DNA of 5,441 bases, from positions 1-5,441 of the forward strand of contig JASLFF010000073.1 of the NCBI GenBank assembly GCA_030150795.1, in the 5' to 3' direction. A program made the translations under genes and the position numbers. Under the pieces are notes generated by a model, which saw only the letters and a program-made list of their open reading frames with translations, was not told the origin of the DNA and made no database searches. The DNA comes from Terriglobales bacterium (GTDB lineage Bacteria; Acidobacteriota; Terriglobia; Terriglobales; Gp1-AA117). Below, in pieces: positions 1 to 5,441 of this stretch. Each line of letters opens with the position of its first letter. The stretch's first letter is position 1.

Positions 1-1182
1 GCCGATAGAAAGCAGGTTGGCGGAAACGTCATGCGCGTGCAGAACGATGAAGGCGAACAGCAATCCCAGCGGAATCGTTAGCGCCACAATAATCGCAGCG
101 CGAACGCTGGCAAGGAAAAACAACAGCACCAGCAGAACAAGAACCATTCCGCGGAAGAGATTTCCTTCGACCGTCCTTGTGGTTACTTGCACCAGGTCGC
201 TGCGATCATAAAAAGGCCGCACCTTTACGTCACGCGGCAGAATGGAGCTATTCAACTCCTCTGTTTTCTTTTGCACCGCTTTGAGTACGGTCTGCGTCTG
301 CTCATCGCGGCGCATCAGGATCACGCCTTCCACGGCATCGTCATGGTTCTCGTTATGCGTCTGGAAACCAAAGCTGCCCAGGCGCGGAGCATTGCCGATC
401 GTCACGTCGCCAACGTCGCGTATGCGTATAGGCGTGCCCTTGTTGCTGGCAATCACGATGTTCCCGATATCGCTGGTGTTCTGCACCAGACCCAGGCCGC
501 GGACGTAATAGAACTGCCCACCCTGCGAGTAAAAACCGCCGCCGGCATTGGAGTTATTCACTGAAAGCGCTTGAACCACCTGCGGGACCGTGAGGTGATA
601 AGCGTAGAGCCGCGAGGGATCCAGCAGCACCTGGTACTGCATCACGGTACCGCCCAGGCCGGAATCGTCGGCAACGCCGGGAACGGATTTATAAGCGCGC
701 TCAACCACCCAGTCTTCAATGGTCTTCAGTTCCTGTGGCGTGCGATCAGGACTTTCCAGCACGTAGCGATAGACGAGTCCACTGGGACTGAACAGCGGCG
801 CCATGCTGGGGGTTACGCCGGAAGGCAATTGGGCATCGGCAATCCTCTGGAAGATTTCTTGCCGCGCGAAGTAATTGTCAGTACCCTCATCAAACGTCAG
901 CCTGATATCAGAAAGTCCGTAGAGCGAGATGGAGCGCATTACCACCATCTTGGGCGCGCCGGACATTTCCACTTCCAGGGGAAGAGTGATAAGACGCTCA
1001 ACTTCTTCCGCGGCGTGTCCCGGCCACTGCGTGATGAGTTCAACTGTGGGCGGAGCAAGGTCAGGGTACGCGTCCACCGGCATGTGCTTGAAAGAAACCA
1101 CGCCGGCGATGATCAGCAGCACGGTGAGCATCAGCACCAGAAAGCGCTGCCGCAAAGCAACTTGGACTAACTTATGGATCAT
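1..1182 (-). CDS. Heavy-metal efflux RND pump, CusA/CzcA type (N-terminal 394 residues, cut by window edge)
   Basis: This is the inner-membrane, proton-driven pump subunit of a tripartite efflux complex. Reading the minus strand from the ATG at 1182-1180 gives 394 codons with no stop, ending LLSIG at the window edge, against about 1,030-1,070 residues for the family. Visible parts are TM1 at about residues 14-32, the first periplasmic porter segments at about 33-340 (including MPVDAYPDL at 34-42, the EEVERLITLPLEVEM stretch at 59-73, GTDNYFARQ at 100-108 and VNNSNAGGG at 208-216), TM2 at about 343-359 and TM3 at about 361-381. These match the heavy-metal (HME) branch of RND pumps better than the drug-exporting AcrB branch. 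The ATG shares one base with the adaptor stop codon (TAATG) and has no clear Shine-Dalgarno, so translation is probably coupled. The TM4 acidic proton-relay residues and the substrate-site residues lie outside the window, so the exported metal cannot be named. The truncation is only the window boundary. Confidence 0.93.
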   Translation of the reverse strand, partial: MIHKLVQVALRQRFLVLMLTVLLIIAGVVSFKHMPVDAYPDLAPPTVELITQWPGHAAEEVERLITLPLEVEMSGAPKMVVMRSISLYGLSDIRLTFDEGTDNYFARQEIFQRIADAQLPSGVTPSMAPLFSPSGLVYRYVLESPDRTPQELKTIEDWVVERAYKSVPGVADDSGLGGTVMQYQVLLDPSRLYAYHLTVPQVVQALSVNNSNAGGGFYSQGGQFYYVRGLGLVQNTSDIGNIVIASNKGTPIRIRDVGDVTIGNAPRLGSFGFQTHNENHDDAVEGVILMRRDEQTQTVLKAVQKKTEELNSSILPRDVKVRPFYDRSDLVQVTTRTVEGNLFRGMVLVLLVLLFFLASVRAAIIVALTIPLGLLFAFIVLHAHDVSANLLSIG

Positions 1183-2357
1183 TATTGTGAACTCGCAAAC
1201 TGCAGGAACAAGCTGCCGTCGCCGGCGACGTGTTCTCCGGGTTGTAGACCTGCCACAATCTGCGTTTTGCCATCACTGCTTTGGCCCAACTTTACCGGCC
1301 TTCGCGCGAACTGGTCCTGCGCCACGGCTACATAAACAAACGGCTCATTCTCGGCATCGCGCAGCACTGCCGCATCCGGGACCAGCAATGCATTTTCGAT
1401 TTTGCCGGCGACCACCGTGGCGGTTACGTACATGTCTTTCTTCAGGCGGCCTTCAGGGTTCTTTGTATCGATTCGAGCTTGCAATGTCCGGGAGGTGGCG
1501 TCCAGCGCCGCGCCCATGAAAGAAATCCGTCCATGAAAAACATCTGGATAAGAGTCGGTCTTAATGGTTACTGGATCGCCTACGTGGACGAAAGCCAGTT
1601 GATTTTCGTAAACGTTGGCCAGCACCCAAACCGTTGCCATGTTGGAGATTGTGAAGCACTGCGTTTGTCCGGCTTGAAGCACCTGGCCCGGTGACACCAG
1701 CCGTTCAACGGCCTCTCCTGGAATCGGGGCCAGCACGGGGACCTCAGGCGAAGTGGGATTTTCTATCAACGTGTCCGGACGCGGAATGCCGAGAATTTTC
1801 AGCGATTGCTCCGCCGCCTGCTGGTCGGCCTGCGCCTGTATCTCCGCCGACTCTGCCGCCTGCAAATCACGTTCAGCAATCGCGTGGTGGGCAAAGAGGT
1901 CCTGCGCACGCAGGTAATTCTTGTGCGCCAATGAATGAGCGTCGCGCGCTTTCAGATAATTTGCTCTGAGCTGCGAGTAGTCCGGGCTGCTCACATACAA
2001 AATCGGCTGTCCCTTTTTCACCTGCTGTCCGGGCGAAACCAGAATCCGGCTTACCGGCCCGCTCACCTGCGAGATAACAGGCGTGGTGAGGAAGCTGTTA
2101 TAGGCGACCGTGCCGTTCAGACGTAGAACGCGAGGCCAGGATGTGGGCTGGACCGCAACAATCTGGATGTGCGAAACCTGCTCTTTAGGCACCGTAAACA
2201 GCTGGGTTTTGTTGGCGTCCGTTGCGCCTTTTTCGCTGGCCTTGCTTGGATCGCCGCCGGAACAGGCGGACAACATCGTCGCCAGCGCCAGGACCACGAT
2301 GATGGCGGCAGAGTTACTGTGCTGAGCAGAGCGGGGTTGGTGGTGGAAATATCTCAT
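1182..2357 (-). CDS. Periplasmic adaptor (membrane fusion) lipoprotein of metal RND efflux, CusB/CzcB-like
   Basis: This 391-residue adaptor should bridge the RND pump and the outer-membrane channel. The N-terminus has a basic start, a hydrophobic stretch at about 17-31 and a lipobox LSAC with Cys32, so it is predicted to be lipid-anchored. The domains follow in family order: first half of the barrel-sandwich (lipoyl-like) fold at about 93-124 (SGPVSRILVSPGQQVKKGQ), an Ala/Gln-rich alpha-helical hairpin at about 126-188, the second lipoyl half at about 206-240 (APIPGEAVERLVSPGQVL), a beta-barrel at about 242-318, and a membrane-proximal domain from about 320 to the end. There is no His/Cys/Met-rich heavy-metal-binding domain of the kind found in some CusB proteins. 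The start is supported by AGGAG six bases upstream and by the 4-base ATGA overlap with the outer-membrane gene. The stop overlaps the pump start. The length is normal for the family, and the substrate is unknown. Confidence 0.93.
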   Translation of the reverse strand: MRYFHHQPRSAQHSNSAAIIVVLALATMLSACSGGDPSKASEKGATDANKTQLFTVPKEQVSHIQIVAVQPTSWPRVLRLNGTVAYNSFLTTPVISQVSGPVSRILVSPGQQVKKGQPILYVSSPDYSQLRANYLKARDAHSLAHKNYLRAQDLFAHHAIAERDLQAAESAEIQAQADQQAAEQSLKILGIPRPDTLIENPTSPEVPVLAPIPGEAVERLVSPGQVLQAGQTQCFTISNMATVWVLANVYENQLAFVHVGDPVTIKTDSYPDVFHGRISFMGAALDATSRTLQARIDTKNPEGRLKKDMYVTATVVAGKIENALLVPDAAVLRDAENEPFVYVAVAQDQFARRPVKLGQSSDGKTQIVAGLQPGEHVAGDGSLFLQFASSQ

Positions 2358-3709
2358 GGCAAACTCCTGGTCCCAATGGCCTGCCGCAATTGCTCCAGGC
2401 TGAGCATATAGGCGGCCAGCGCCTGCCGGTAAGCGAGTTGTGTGGAGCGATAACTCCGCTCGGCATCGAGAAAATCAAGCAAAGTGGCTGCTCCTGCCTT
2501 ATAGGCATACTGGCTGATGTCACGTGAATCCTGCGCCTGTTTCAGGTAGCCGGAAACATACAGTTTCACTACGTCCTGATTGGAACTTGCAGACTCATAG
2601 GCGTTCGTCACGTCGGTCATTACCGTATCCTCGGCGGCTTTGGCGGTAAGTTCCGCGCCGGTGAGCGCGAATTTGGTGCGCGCAATTTCACCCTGATTGC
2701 GATTGAAGATAGGCAGCGGCACGTTAAAAAAAAGCGAGGTAGAGCTTGCCCCTGCCACGTGCGAGTAACTGGCGGAAGCATTGAAATCCACTTTGGCGTC
2801 AGCCTTAGCCAGCGAAATCTGGCTGTTGGCGGCTTTCACGCCTTTTTGCGCTGCCAGCAGGTCTGGCCGGGTGGCCAGTGCCTTTACCTGTAAGTCCGGC
2901 AGTGCGGCGGCAAGCGGCTGATAGTTCAGGTCGCCTACCACATCAAAGTCGTGCGGCAGTGATGCGTATCCCACGAGTTGGCGCAGGCTGCCCAGGGCCT
3001 GCACTTTGGCCACGCGGGCAGAACTTACATCGGTCTGGAATTGCAGCAATTGAAGCTTGATCTTGAGGTTGTCGCCTTCACTGATGTCACCGGCTTTGTA
3101 GCGCTGGTCGCTGATCGTGACGGTATCCTGAAAGCTGTTCAGGTTTTCGATAGCGAACTGCAACGTGGAATTCGCCAACAGAACGTTGATGAACTGCTGC
3201 GCAACATTGAAAACCAGCGTGCGCTCGGTATCGGCCACCTGTGCGGCGGTTACAGCGGTTGCATCACGAGCGGCTTGCAGGCGGTTCTGGCGCTTATGTC
3301 CGCGCTCAAAGAGATAGCCCACCCCGATATCAAATTGCTGCAGGTTGTTCAGGGTGTCGGTGGAGAAGTCTCCGCTGAATACGGGAATAAATTGCGAGTC
3401 CCACGATAAGGTGGGGTTAGGACGGAGATTAGCGGTAATTTCCTGCGCCTGGTTTTGCTGGATCTGCGTACGTGCCGCCTTGATGCTGGGACTGTTGGCC
3501 AGCGCCAGCGAGATTGCCTGCTCCATGGTGATTTGGGTGGCCGCAGGACGGTCGCGCACCGGTGTAGGGGCGGCGGTTGGCGGCGCAGCCTGGCCACTTT
3601 GTGCCGATTGGCCAGTGCCCGCGCCGGAAGAGCTAAGCGGAATTGTCGTCTGCCCCGGCAAAAGCGGAGGCAGCATGAAACATACAAGAAAGAGGGACAC
3701 CCGAAACAT
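2354..3709 (-). CDS. Outer-membrane efflux channel, TolC/CzcC-type (OEP family)
   Basis: This 451-residue protein is predicted to be the trimeric outer-membrane exit duct of the efflux complex. The N-terminus looks like a cleavable signal peptide (about residues 1-19, MFRVSLFLVCFMLPPLLPG). A low-complexity Ser/Gly/Gln then Ala/Pro/Thr-rich linker follows at about 25-58. Two outer-membrane-efflux repeats come next. The first, about 61-248, has the family opening TMEQAISLALANSPSIKAA, the LRPNPTLSW segment and YKAGDISEGDNLKIKLQL. The second, about 276-446, has LATRPDLLAAQKGVKAANSQ, PLPIFNRNQGEI (331-342, typical of CzcC/CusC relatives) and YKAGAATLLDFLDAERSYR. Unlike CusC or OprM it has no Cys at the expected cleavage site, so it is probably not a lipoprotein. 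The ATG is preceded by a strong GGAGGGG. The stop overlaps the adaptor start by four bases. Family assignment is firm; substrate comes only from context. Confidence 0.94.
   Translation of the reverse strand: MFRVSLFLVCFMLPPLLPGQTTIPLSSSGAGTGQSAQSGQAAPPTAAPTPVRDRPAATQITMEQAISLALANSPSIKAARTQIQQNQAQEITANLRPNPTLSWDSQFIPVFSGDFSTDTLNNLQQFDIGVGYLFERGHKRQNRLQAARDATAVTAAQVADTERTLVFNVAQQFINVLLANSTLQFAIENLNSFQDTVTISDQRYKAGDISEGDNLKIKLQLLQFQTDVSSARVAKVQALGSLRQLVGYASLPHDFDVVGDLNYQPLAAALPDLQVKALATRPDLLAAQKGVKAANSQISLAKADAKVDFNASASYSHVAGASSTSLFFNVPLPIFNRNQGEIARTKFALTGAELTAKAAEDTVMTDVTNAYESASSNQDVVKLYVSGYLKQAQDSRDISQYAYKAGAATLLDFLDAERSYRSTQLAYRQALAAYMLSLEQLRQAIGTRSLP
2364..2368 (-). promoter_or_regulatory. 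Ribosome binding site of the adaptor gene
   Basis: AGGAG on the minus strand (CTCCT on the plus strand) sits six bases before the ATG at 2357-2355, inside the last codons of the outer-membrane factor gene. It supports the start chosen, which overlaps the preceding stop codon as ATGA. Confidence 0.75.
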
Positions 3710-3713
3710 CGTT

Positions 3714-3720
3714 CCCCTCC
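3714..3720 (-). promoter_or_regulatory. Strong ribosome binding site of the outer-membrane factor gene
   Basis: GGAGGGG on the minus strand lies four bases before the ATG at 3709-3707 (six bases from the GGAGG core). It is the best Shine-Dalgarno in the window. It fixes the start of the channel gene and suggests that gene is initiated independently, even if it is co-transcribed with the small gene 57 bases upstream. Confidence 0.8.
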
Positions 3721-3766
3721 AAGAAAATTCTGGATTTTATGGAGCTAACCTGGATAATGGCCTGGA

Positions 3767-4033
3767 TCAGGCAGCGGGAGGCGGACGGATGAAGAGGCTC
3801 AGCTCAGAAATAGCGCTCTTGCCCTGCGTTTCATACGGGATGGTAAACGCTTCAACGGAATGAAAAACTAAAAGCAGGTAAACCGTTACCGTGGGCGCAT
3901 TCGCATGAACGGAGAGGCAGATGACGCAAGGAGTTGAGTTGCGGGCGACAGCGGCATCAGAATGGCTGTGCGTCGCTTCCAGACCGGCCACGAACAAGGC
4001 AAGCACAATGCAGACCAGTGCGATCAGGCGCAT
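3767..4033 (-). CDS. Small membrane/periplasmic protein with HxH...CxxC...H motif, leading the efflux operon
   Basis: I do not recognise this gene as a named family. From the ATG at 4033-4031 it encodes 88 residues. The first 20 (MRLIALVCIVLALFVAGLEA) form a signal peptide or membrane anchor. A cluster of potential metal ligands follows: His22, His24, Asp26, Cys36, Cys39 and His43. A second moderately hydrophobic stretch lies at about 46-65, and the protein ends in a proline-rich RPPPAA tail. The same frame stays open to an ATG at 4099-4097, which would add 22 residues. I prefer the shorter form because its charged start runs straight into the signal sequence, and no start in this frame has a good ribosome binding site. 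It lies 57 bases upstream of the channel gene on the same strand, the position that czcI holds in czcICBA operons. A role as an accessory metal-binding or sensing protein is inference; it could also be a disulfide-linked secreted protein of unrelated function. Confidence 0.6.
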   Translation of the reverse strand: MRLIALVCIVLALFVAGLEATHSHSDAAVARNSTPCVICLSVHANAPTVTVYLLLVFHSVEAFTIPYETQGKSAISELSLFIRPPPAA

Positions 4034-4298
4034 CAGCTTCCGGGTCTCGAATTGAAAAGTTCCGGCTTGCATGGTCGGCTGCGGTGGATGACACCGCATA
4101 AGTGCAGGCTTCAGCTTACAGTAATTTCCACAGCCTTGCCAGCGTCTTCCTTATTTGATTGATGCAGGGTGTTCCGTCTTAGGCACTCACGAAAGTGTTT
4201 AGACTTGTAGGGTGGCTGCCCAGGAATGCTCTTTACAAACCTTAAGATAGGGTCGGGAAATTGCATGACCAGAGCTGCTGTGCTAGCGTTGGAGTGTA
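4034..4298. other. Divergent intergenic region between the efflux operon and uppS
   Basis: About 265 bases (199 if the small gene starts at 4099) separate the two divergent units, so both promoters should lie here. No consensus sigma-70 promoter stands out. The best minus-strand candidate is weak: TGGTCA (plus positions 4271-4266) with a 16-base spacer to TATCTT (4249-4244). On the plus strand, TAAGAT at 4243-4248 could be a -10 but has no partner -35. A short inverted repeat, CACT-N6-AGTG, lies at about 4184-4197 and is too small to call an operator. No tRNA, riboswitch or terminator is recognisable. The minus strand stays open from 4386 to 4111, but I see no family signature there. Confidence 0.5.
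4291..4294 (+). promoter_or_regulatory. Probable ribosome binding site for the TTG start of uppS
   Basis: GGAG lies four bases before TTG 4299-4301. Because the in-frame TAG at 4284-4286 excludes any start further upstream, this site or AGAGG at 4302-4306 (serving TTG 4311-4313) must direct initiation. The two cannot be separated from the sequence alone. Confidence 0.45.
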
Positions 4299-5105
4299 TT
4301 GAGAGGCGTTTTGCGAACCATTCCTTCAGGGCTGGACCGAAAGGAAGCTGAACTCTACAGCCAGCTTGATCCTCACCAGTTCCCAAAACATGTCGCTATC
4401 ATCATGGACGGCAACGGCCGCTGGGCCAAACGCCGCCACTTGCCGCGCATCGCCGGCCATCGCCGGGGTGTGGACTCTGTCCGCAACGTGGTTACAACTG
4501 CGTCAAATATCGGCTTGCCCGCACTGACGCTATATGCGTTTTCGGCGGAAAATTTCACGCGGCGTCCGGCAACGGAAATCCATTTCCTGATGAAGCTGCT
4601 GCATCGGTATCTGAAGAACGAGCTGCCGCTGATGCACCGCAACAATATCCGGCTGTCATTTATCGGGCGCAGCCACATGCTGCCGCAGGAAGTACAGGAG
4701 CGCATGGCGTGGGCCAAGGAGCAAACCGCGCATCACACCGGCATGGTGATGACGCTGGCGCTGAATTATGGATCGCGCTCAGAAATCGTGGACGCCTGCA
4801 AAGCCATGGTGAATGCGGCGCAGAGCAATGGCGGCCTTGACCATCTCAAGATCGACGAAGAGAGCCTGAACCGCCACATGTACACCAATAACCTGCCGGA
4901 GCTGGATCTGATCATCCGCACCAGCGGTGAAATGCGCCTGAGCAATTTCTTGCTGTGGCAGGCGGCGTATGCGGAAATCTATGTGACCAAGACGCTGTGG
5001 CCTGATTTCAGCGGTCTGCACCTGCTGGAAGCCATCAAGGAATTTCAATCGCGCGAACGGCGCTATGGCGGCCTGAATGAACCTCCTCCAGGCAGCTCCA
5101 ACTAA
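4299..5105 (+). CDS. uppS: Isoprenyl transferase: (2Z,6E)-farnesyl-diphosphate-dependent undecaprenyl diphosphate synthase
   Basis: This cytoplasmic cis-prenyltransferase condenses isopentenyl diphosphate units onto farnesyl diphosphate. The product, undecaprenyl diphosphate, is the precursor of the lipid carrier for peptidoglycan and surface glycans. The 268 residues carry all family hallmarks: HVAIIMDGNGRWA at 31-43 with the Mg-binding Asp37, AGHRRG at 52-57, TLYAFSAENF at 77-86, and RTSGEMRLSNFLLWQ at 207-221 with the diphosphate-binding arginines 207 and 213 and Ser215, followed by AYAE with Glu226. The start must be a TTG: the frame has a stop at 4284-4286 and no ATG or GTG before the catalytic motif. 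TTG at 4299 has GGAG four bases upstream; a second TTG at 4311 has AGAGG four bases upstream and is a real alternative. It abuts cdsA, the usual partner in bacterial envelope-lipid clusters. The length is normal and no key residue is missing. Confidence 0.97.
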   Translation: MRGVLRTIPSGLDRKEAELYSQLDPHQFPKHVAIIMDGNGRWAKRRHLPRIAGHRRGVDSVRNVVTTASNIGLPALTLYAFSAENFTRRPATEIHFLMKLLHRYLKNELPLMHRNNIRLSFIGRSHMLPQEVQERMAWAKEQTAHHTGMVMTLALNYGSRSEIVDACKAMVNAAQSNGGLDHLKIDEESLNRHMYTNNLPELDLIIRTSGEMRLSNFLLWQAAYAEIYVTKTLWPDFSGLHLLEAIKEFQSRERRYGGLNEPPPGSSN

Positions 5106-5441
5106 ATGAAGCGAGTCCTGACTGCGGCTGTGCTGGTGCCGGTGGTGCTGCTGATTTTGTTCAAGGCGCCGAACTGGCTTTACAGCGCGTTTATCGGGCT
5201 GATCGCGGTGCTTGCTGTCCATGAATATTTCGGCATTGCGTTCCGTTATCAGCAAAAGCTGCATGCTTACGTGATTGAAGTAGCGATTGGTCTCTATTTT
5301 CTGGGCCAATGCCTTTATGGAATCAGCGCATTTGGTGTGGCAAATTTCGGCAGAGCGTTTGACCGATGGGCGACTGACGCAACAAGTGTCCGGGTGCTGC
5401 CTCTGGTTCTGGTGGTTCTTGGGATGTTTCTGTGGCAAATG
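5106..5441 (+). CDS. cdsA: Phosphatidate cytidylyltransferase (CDP-diacylglycerol synthase), N-terminal 112 residues, cut by window edge
   Basis: CdsA is an integral inner-membrane enzyme that converts phosphatidic acid and CTP to CDP-diacylglycerol, the precursor of bacterial phospholipids. The 112 visible residues begin MKRVLTAAVLVPVVLLILFK, a typical CdsA opening of a basic start followed by a first membrane helix (about 5-19). A second helix lies at about 23-44 and contains the conserved-looking HEYF (39-42), a third at about 54-74, and a fourth begins at about 97. The catalytic region and C-terminal signature are past the right edge, so the assignment rests on N-terminal resemblance plus position directly after uppS. 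Its ATG follows the uppS TAA with no base between (TAAATG), and no Shine-Dalgarno is visible, so translation is probably coupled to uppS. The frame is open to the end of the window. Confidence 0.85.
   Translation, partial: MKRVLTAAVLVPVVLLILFKAPNWLYSAFIGLIAVLAVHEYFGIAFRYQQKLHAYVIEVAIGLYFLGQCLYGISAFGVANFGRAFDRWATDATSVRVLPLVLVVLGMFLWQM

Noticed and set aside
187..1170. Plus-strand open frames at 187-564 and 571-1170
   Set aside because: They lie antisense to a continuous 394-codon RND pump reading frame with clear family motifs. Their translations are rich in His, Arg and Gln with no recognisable domain, as expected for shadow frames.
929..1694. Plus-strand open frames at 929-1519 and 1281-1694
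   Set aside because: They are antisense to the pump and adaptor genes, have no ribosome binding site or family signature, and have the composition of a shadow frame.
3749..3767. Repeated CCTGGAT (3749-3755 and 3761-3767) between the small gene and the channel gene
   Set aside because: Two seven-base copies are too short to count as a mobile or regulatory repeat without comparative support.
3345..3863. Plus-strand open frame of 172 codons across the channel gene start
   Set aside because: It runs antisense through the signal peptide and linker of the outer-membrane factor and the end of the small gene. No domain is seen.
4184..4197. Short inverted repeat CACT-N6-AGTG in the intergenic gap
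   Set aside because: A four-base stem is expected by chance. It has no U-tract for a terminator and no second copy to support an operator.
4111..4386. Minus-strand 91-codon frame overlapping the intergenic gap and the uppS start
   Set aside because: Its first half is antisense to uppS. The remainder has no signature and no convincing start site. It could hide a remnant gene, but nothing in the sequence supports that.
4779..5438. Minus-strand 219-codon frame opposite uppS and cdsA
   Set aside because: It is fully antisense to two recognisable housekeeping genes. Its protein is His/Gln/Arg-rich without motifs, which is typical of the reverse complement of a GC-rich coding region.
1..5441. CRISPR array, tRNA or rRNA, insertion sequence or phage genes
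   Set aside because: No regularly spaced repeats, cloverleaf-like segment, transposase motif or terminal inverted repeats were seen. Nearly all of the window is accounted for by six protein-coding genes.

Overview
The window reads as a chromosomal segment of a Gram-negative (diderm) bacterium. It encodes an outer-membrane channel, a lipoprotein adaptor and an RND pump, which only make sense in a two-membrane envelope. Base composition is moderately GC-rich, and the style of the RND and outer-membrane proteins suggests a soil Acidobacteriota-type organism. That placement is an inference from memory of similar proteins and is not proven here.

Layout. Two transcription units diverge from an untranslated gap of about 265 bases (4034-4298). 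Leftward on the minus strand, four genes run in order: a small His/Cys-motif membrane or periplasmic protein (3767-4033, or up to 4099 with an upstream start), a TolC/CzcC-type outer-membrane factor (2354-3709), a CusB/CzcB-type periplasmic adaptor lipoprotein (1182-2357), and the N-terminal 394 residues of a CusA/CzcA-type heavy-metal RND pump (1-1182, continuing past the left edge). The three pump genes overlap by 4 bases (ATGA) and 1 base (TAATG), which indicates a tightly coupled operon. Rightward on the plus strand are uppS (4299-5105, TTG start) and the N-terminal part of cdsA (5106 to the right edge), which abut with no intergenic base.

How the genes work together. The minus-strand genes should form a tripartite efflux machine spanning both membranes that exports a metal cation; the metal cannot be determined from this window. 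The small leading protein has an HxH...CxxC...H pattern and occupies the position that czcI holds in czcICBA operons, so it is a candidate accessory metal-binding protein. UppS makes undecaprenyl diphosphate, the lipid carrier precursor for peptidoglycan and surface glycans, and CdsA makes CDP-diacylglycerol for phospholipids. The right side is therefore a housekeeping envelope-lipid cluster next to an accessory efflux operon.

No RNA genes, insertion sequences, CRISPR arrays or convincing terminators were seen. The best lead for something less described is the small His/Cys protein at the head of the efflux operon.
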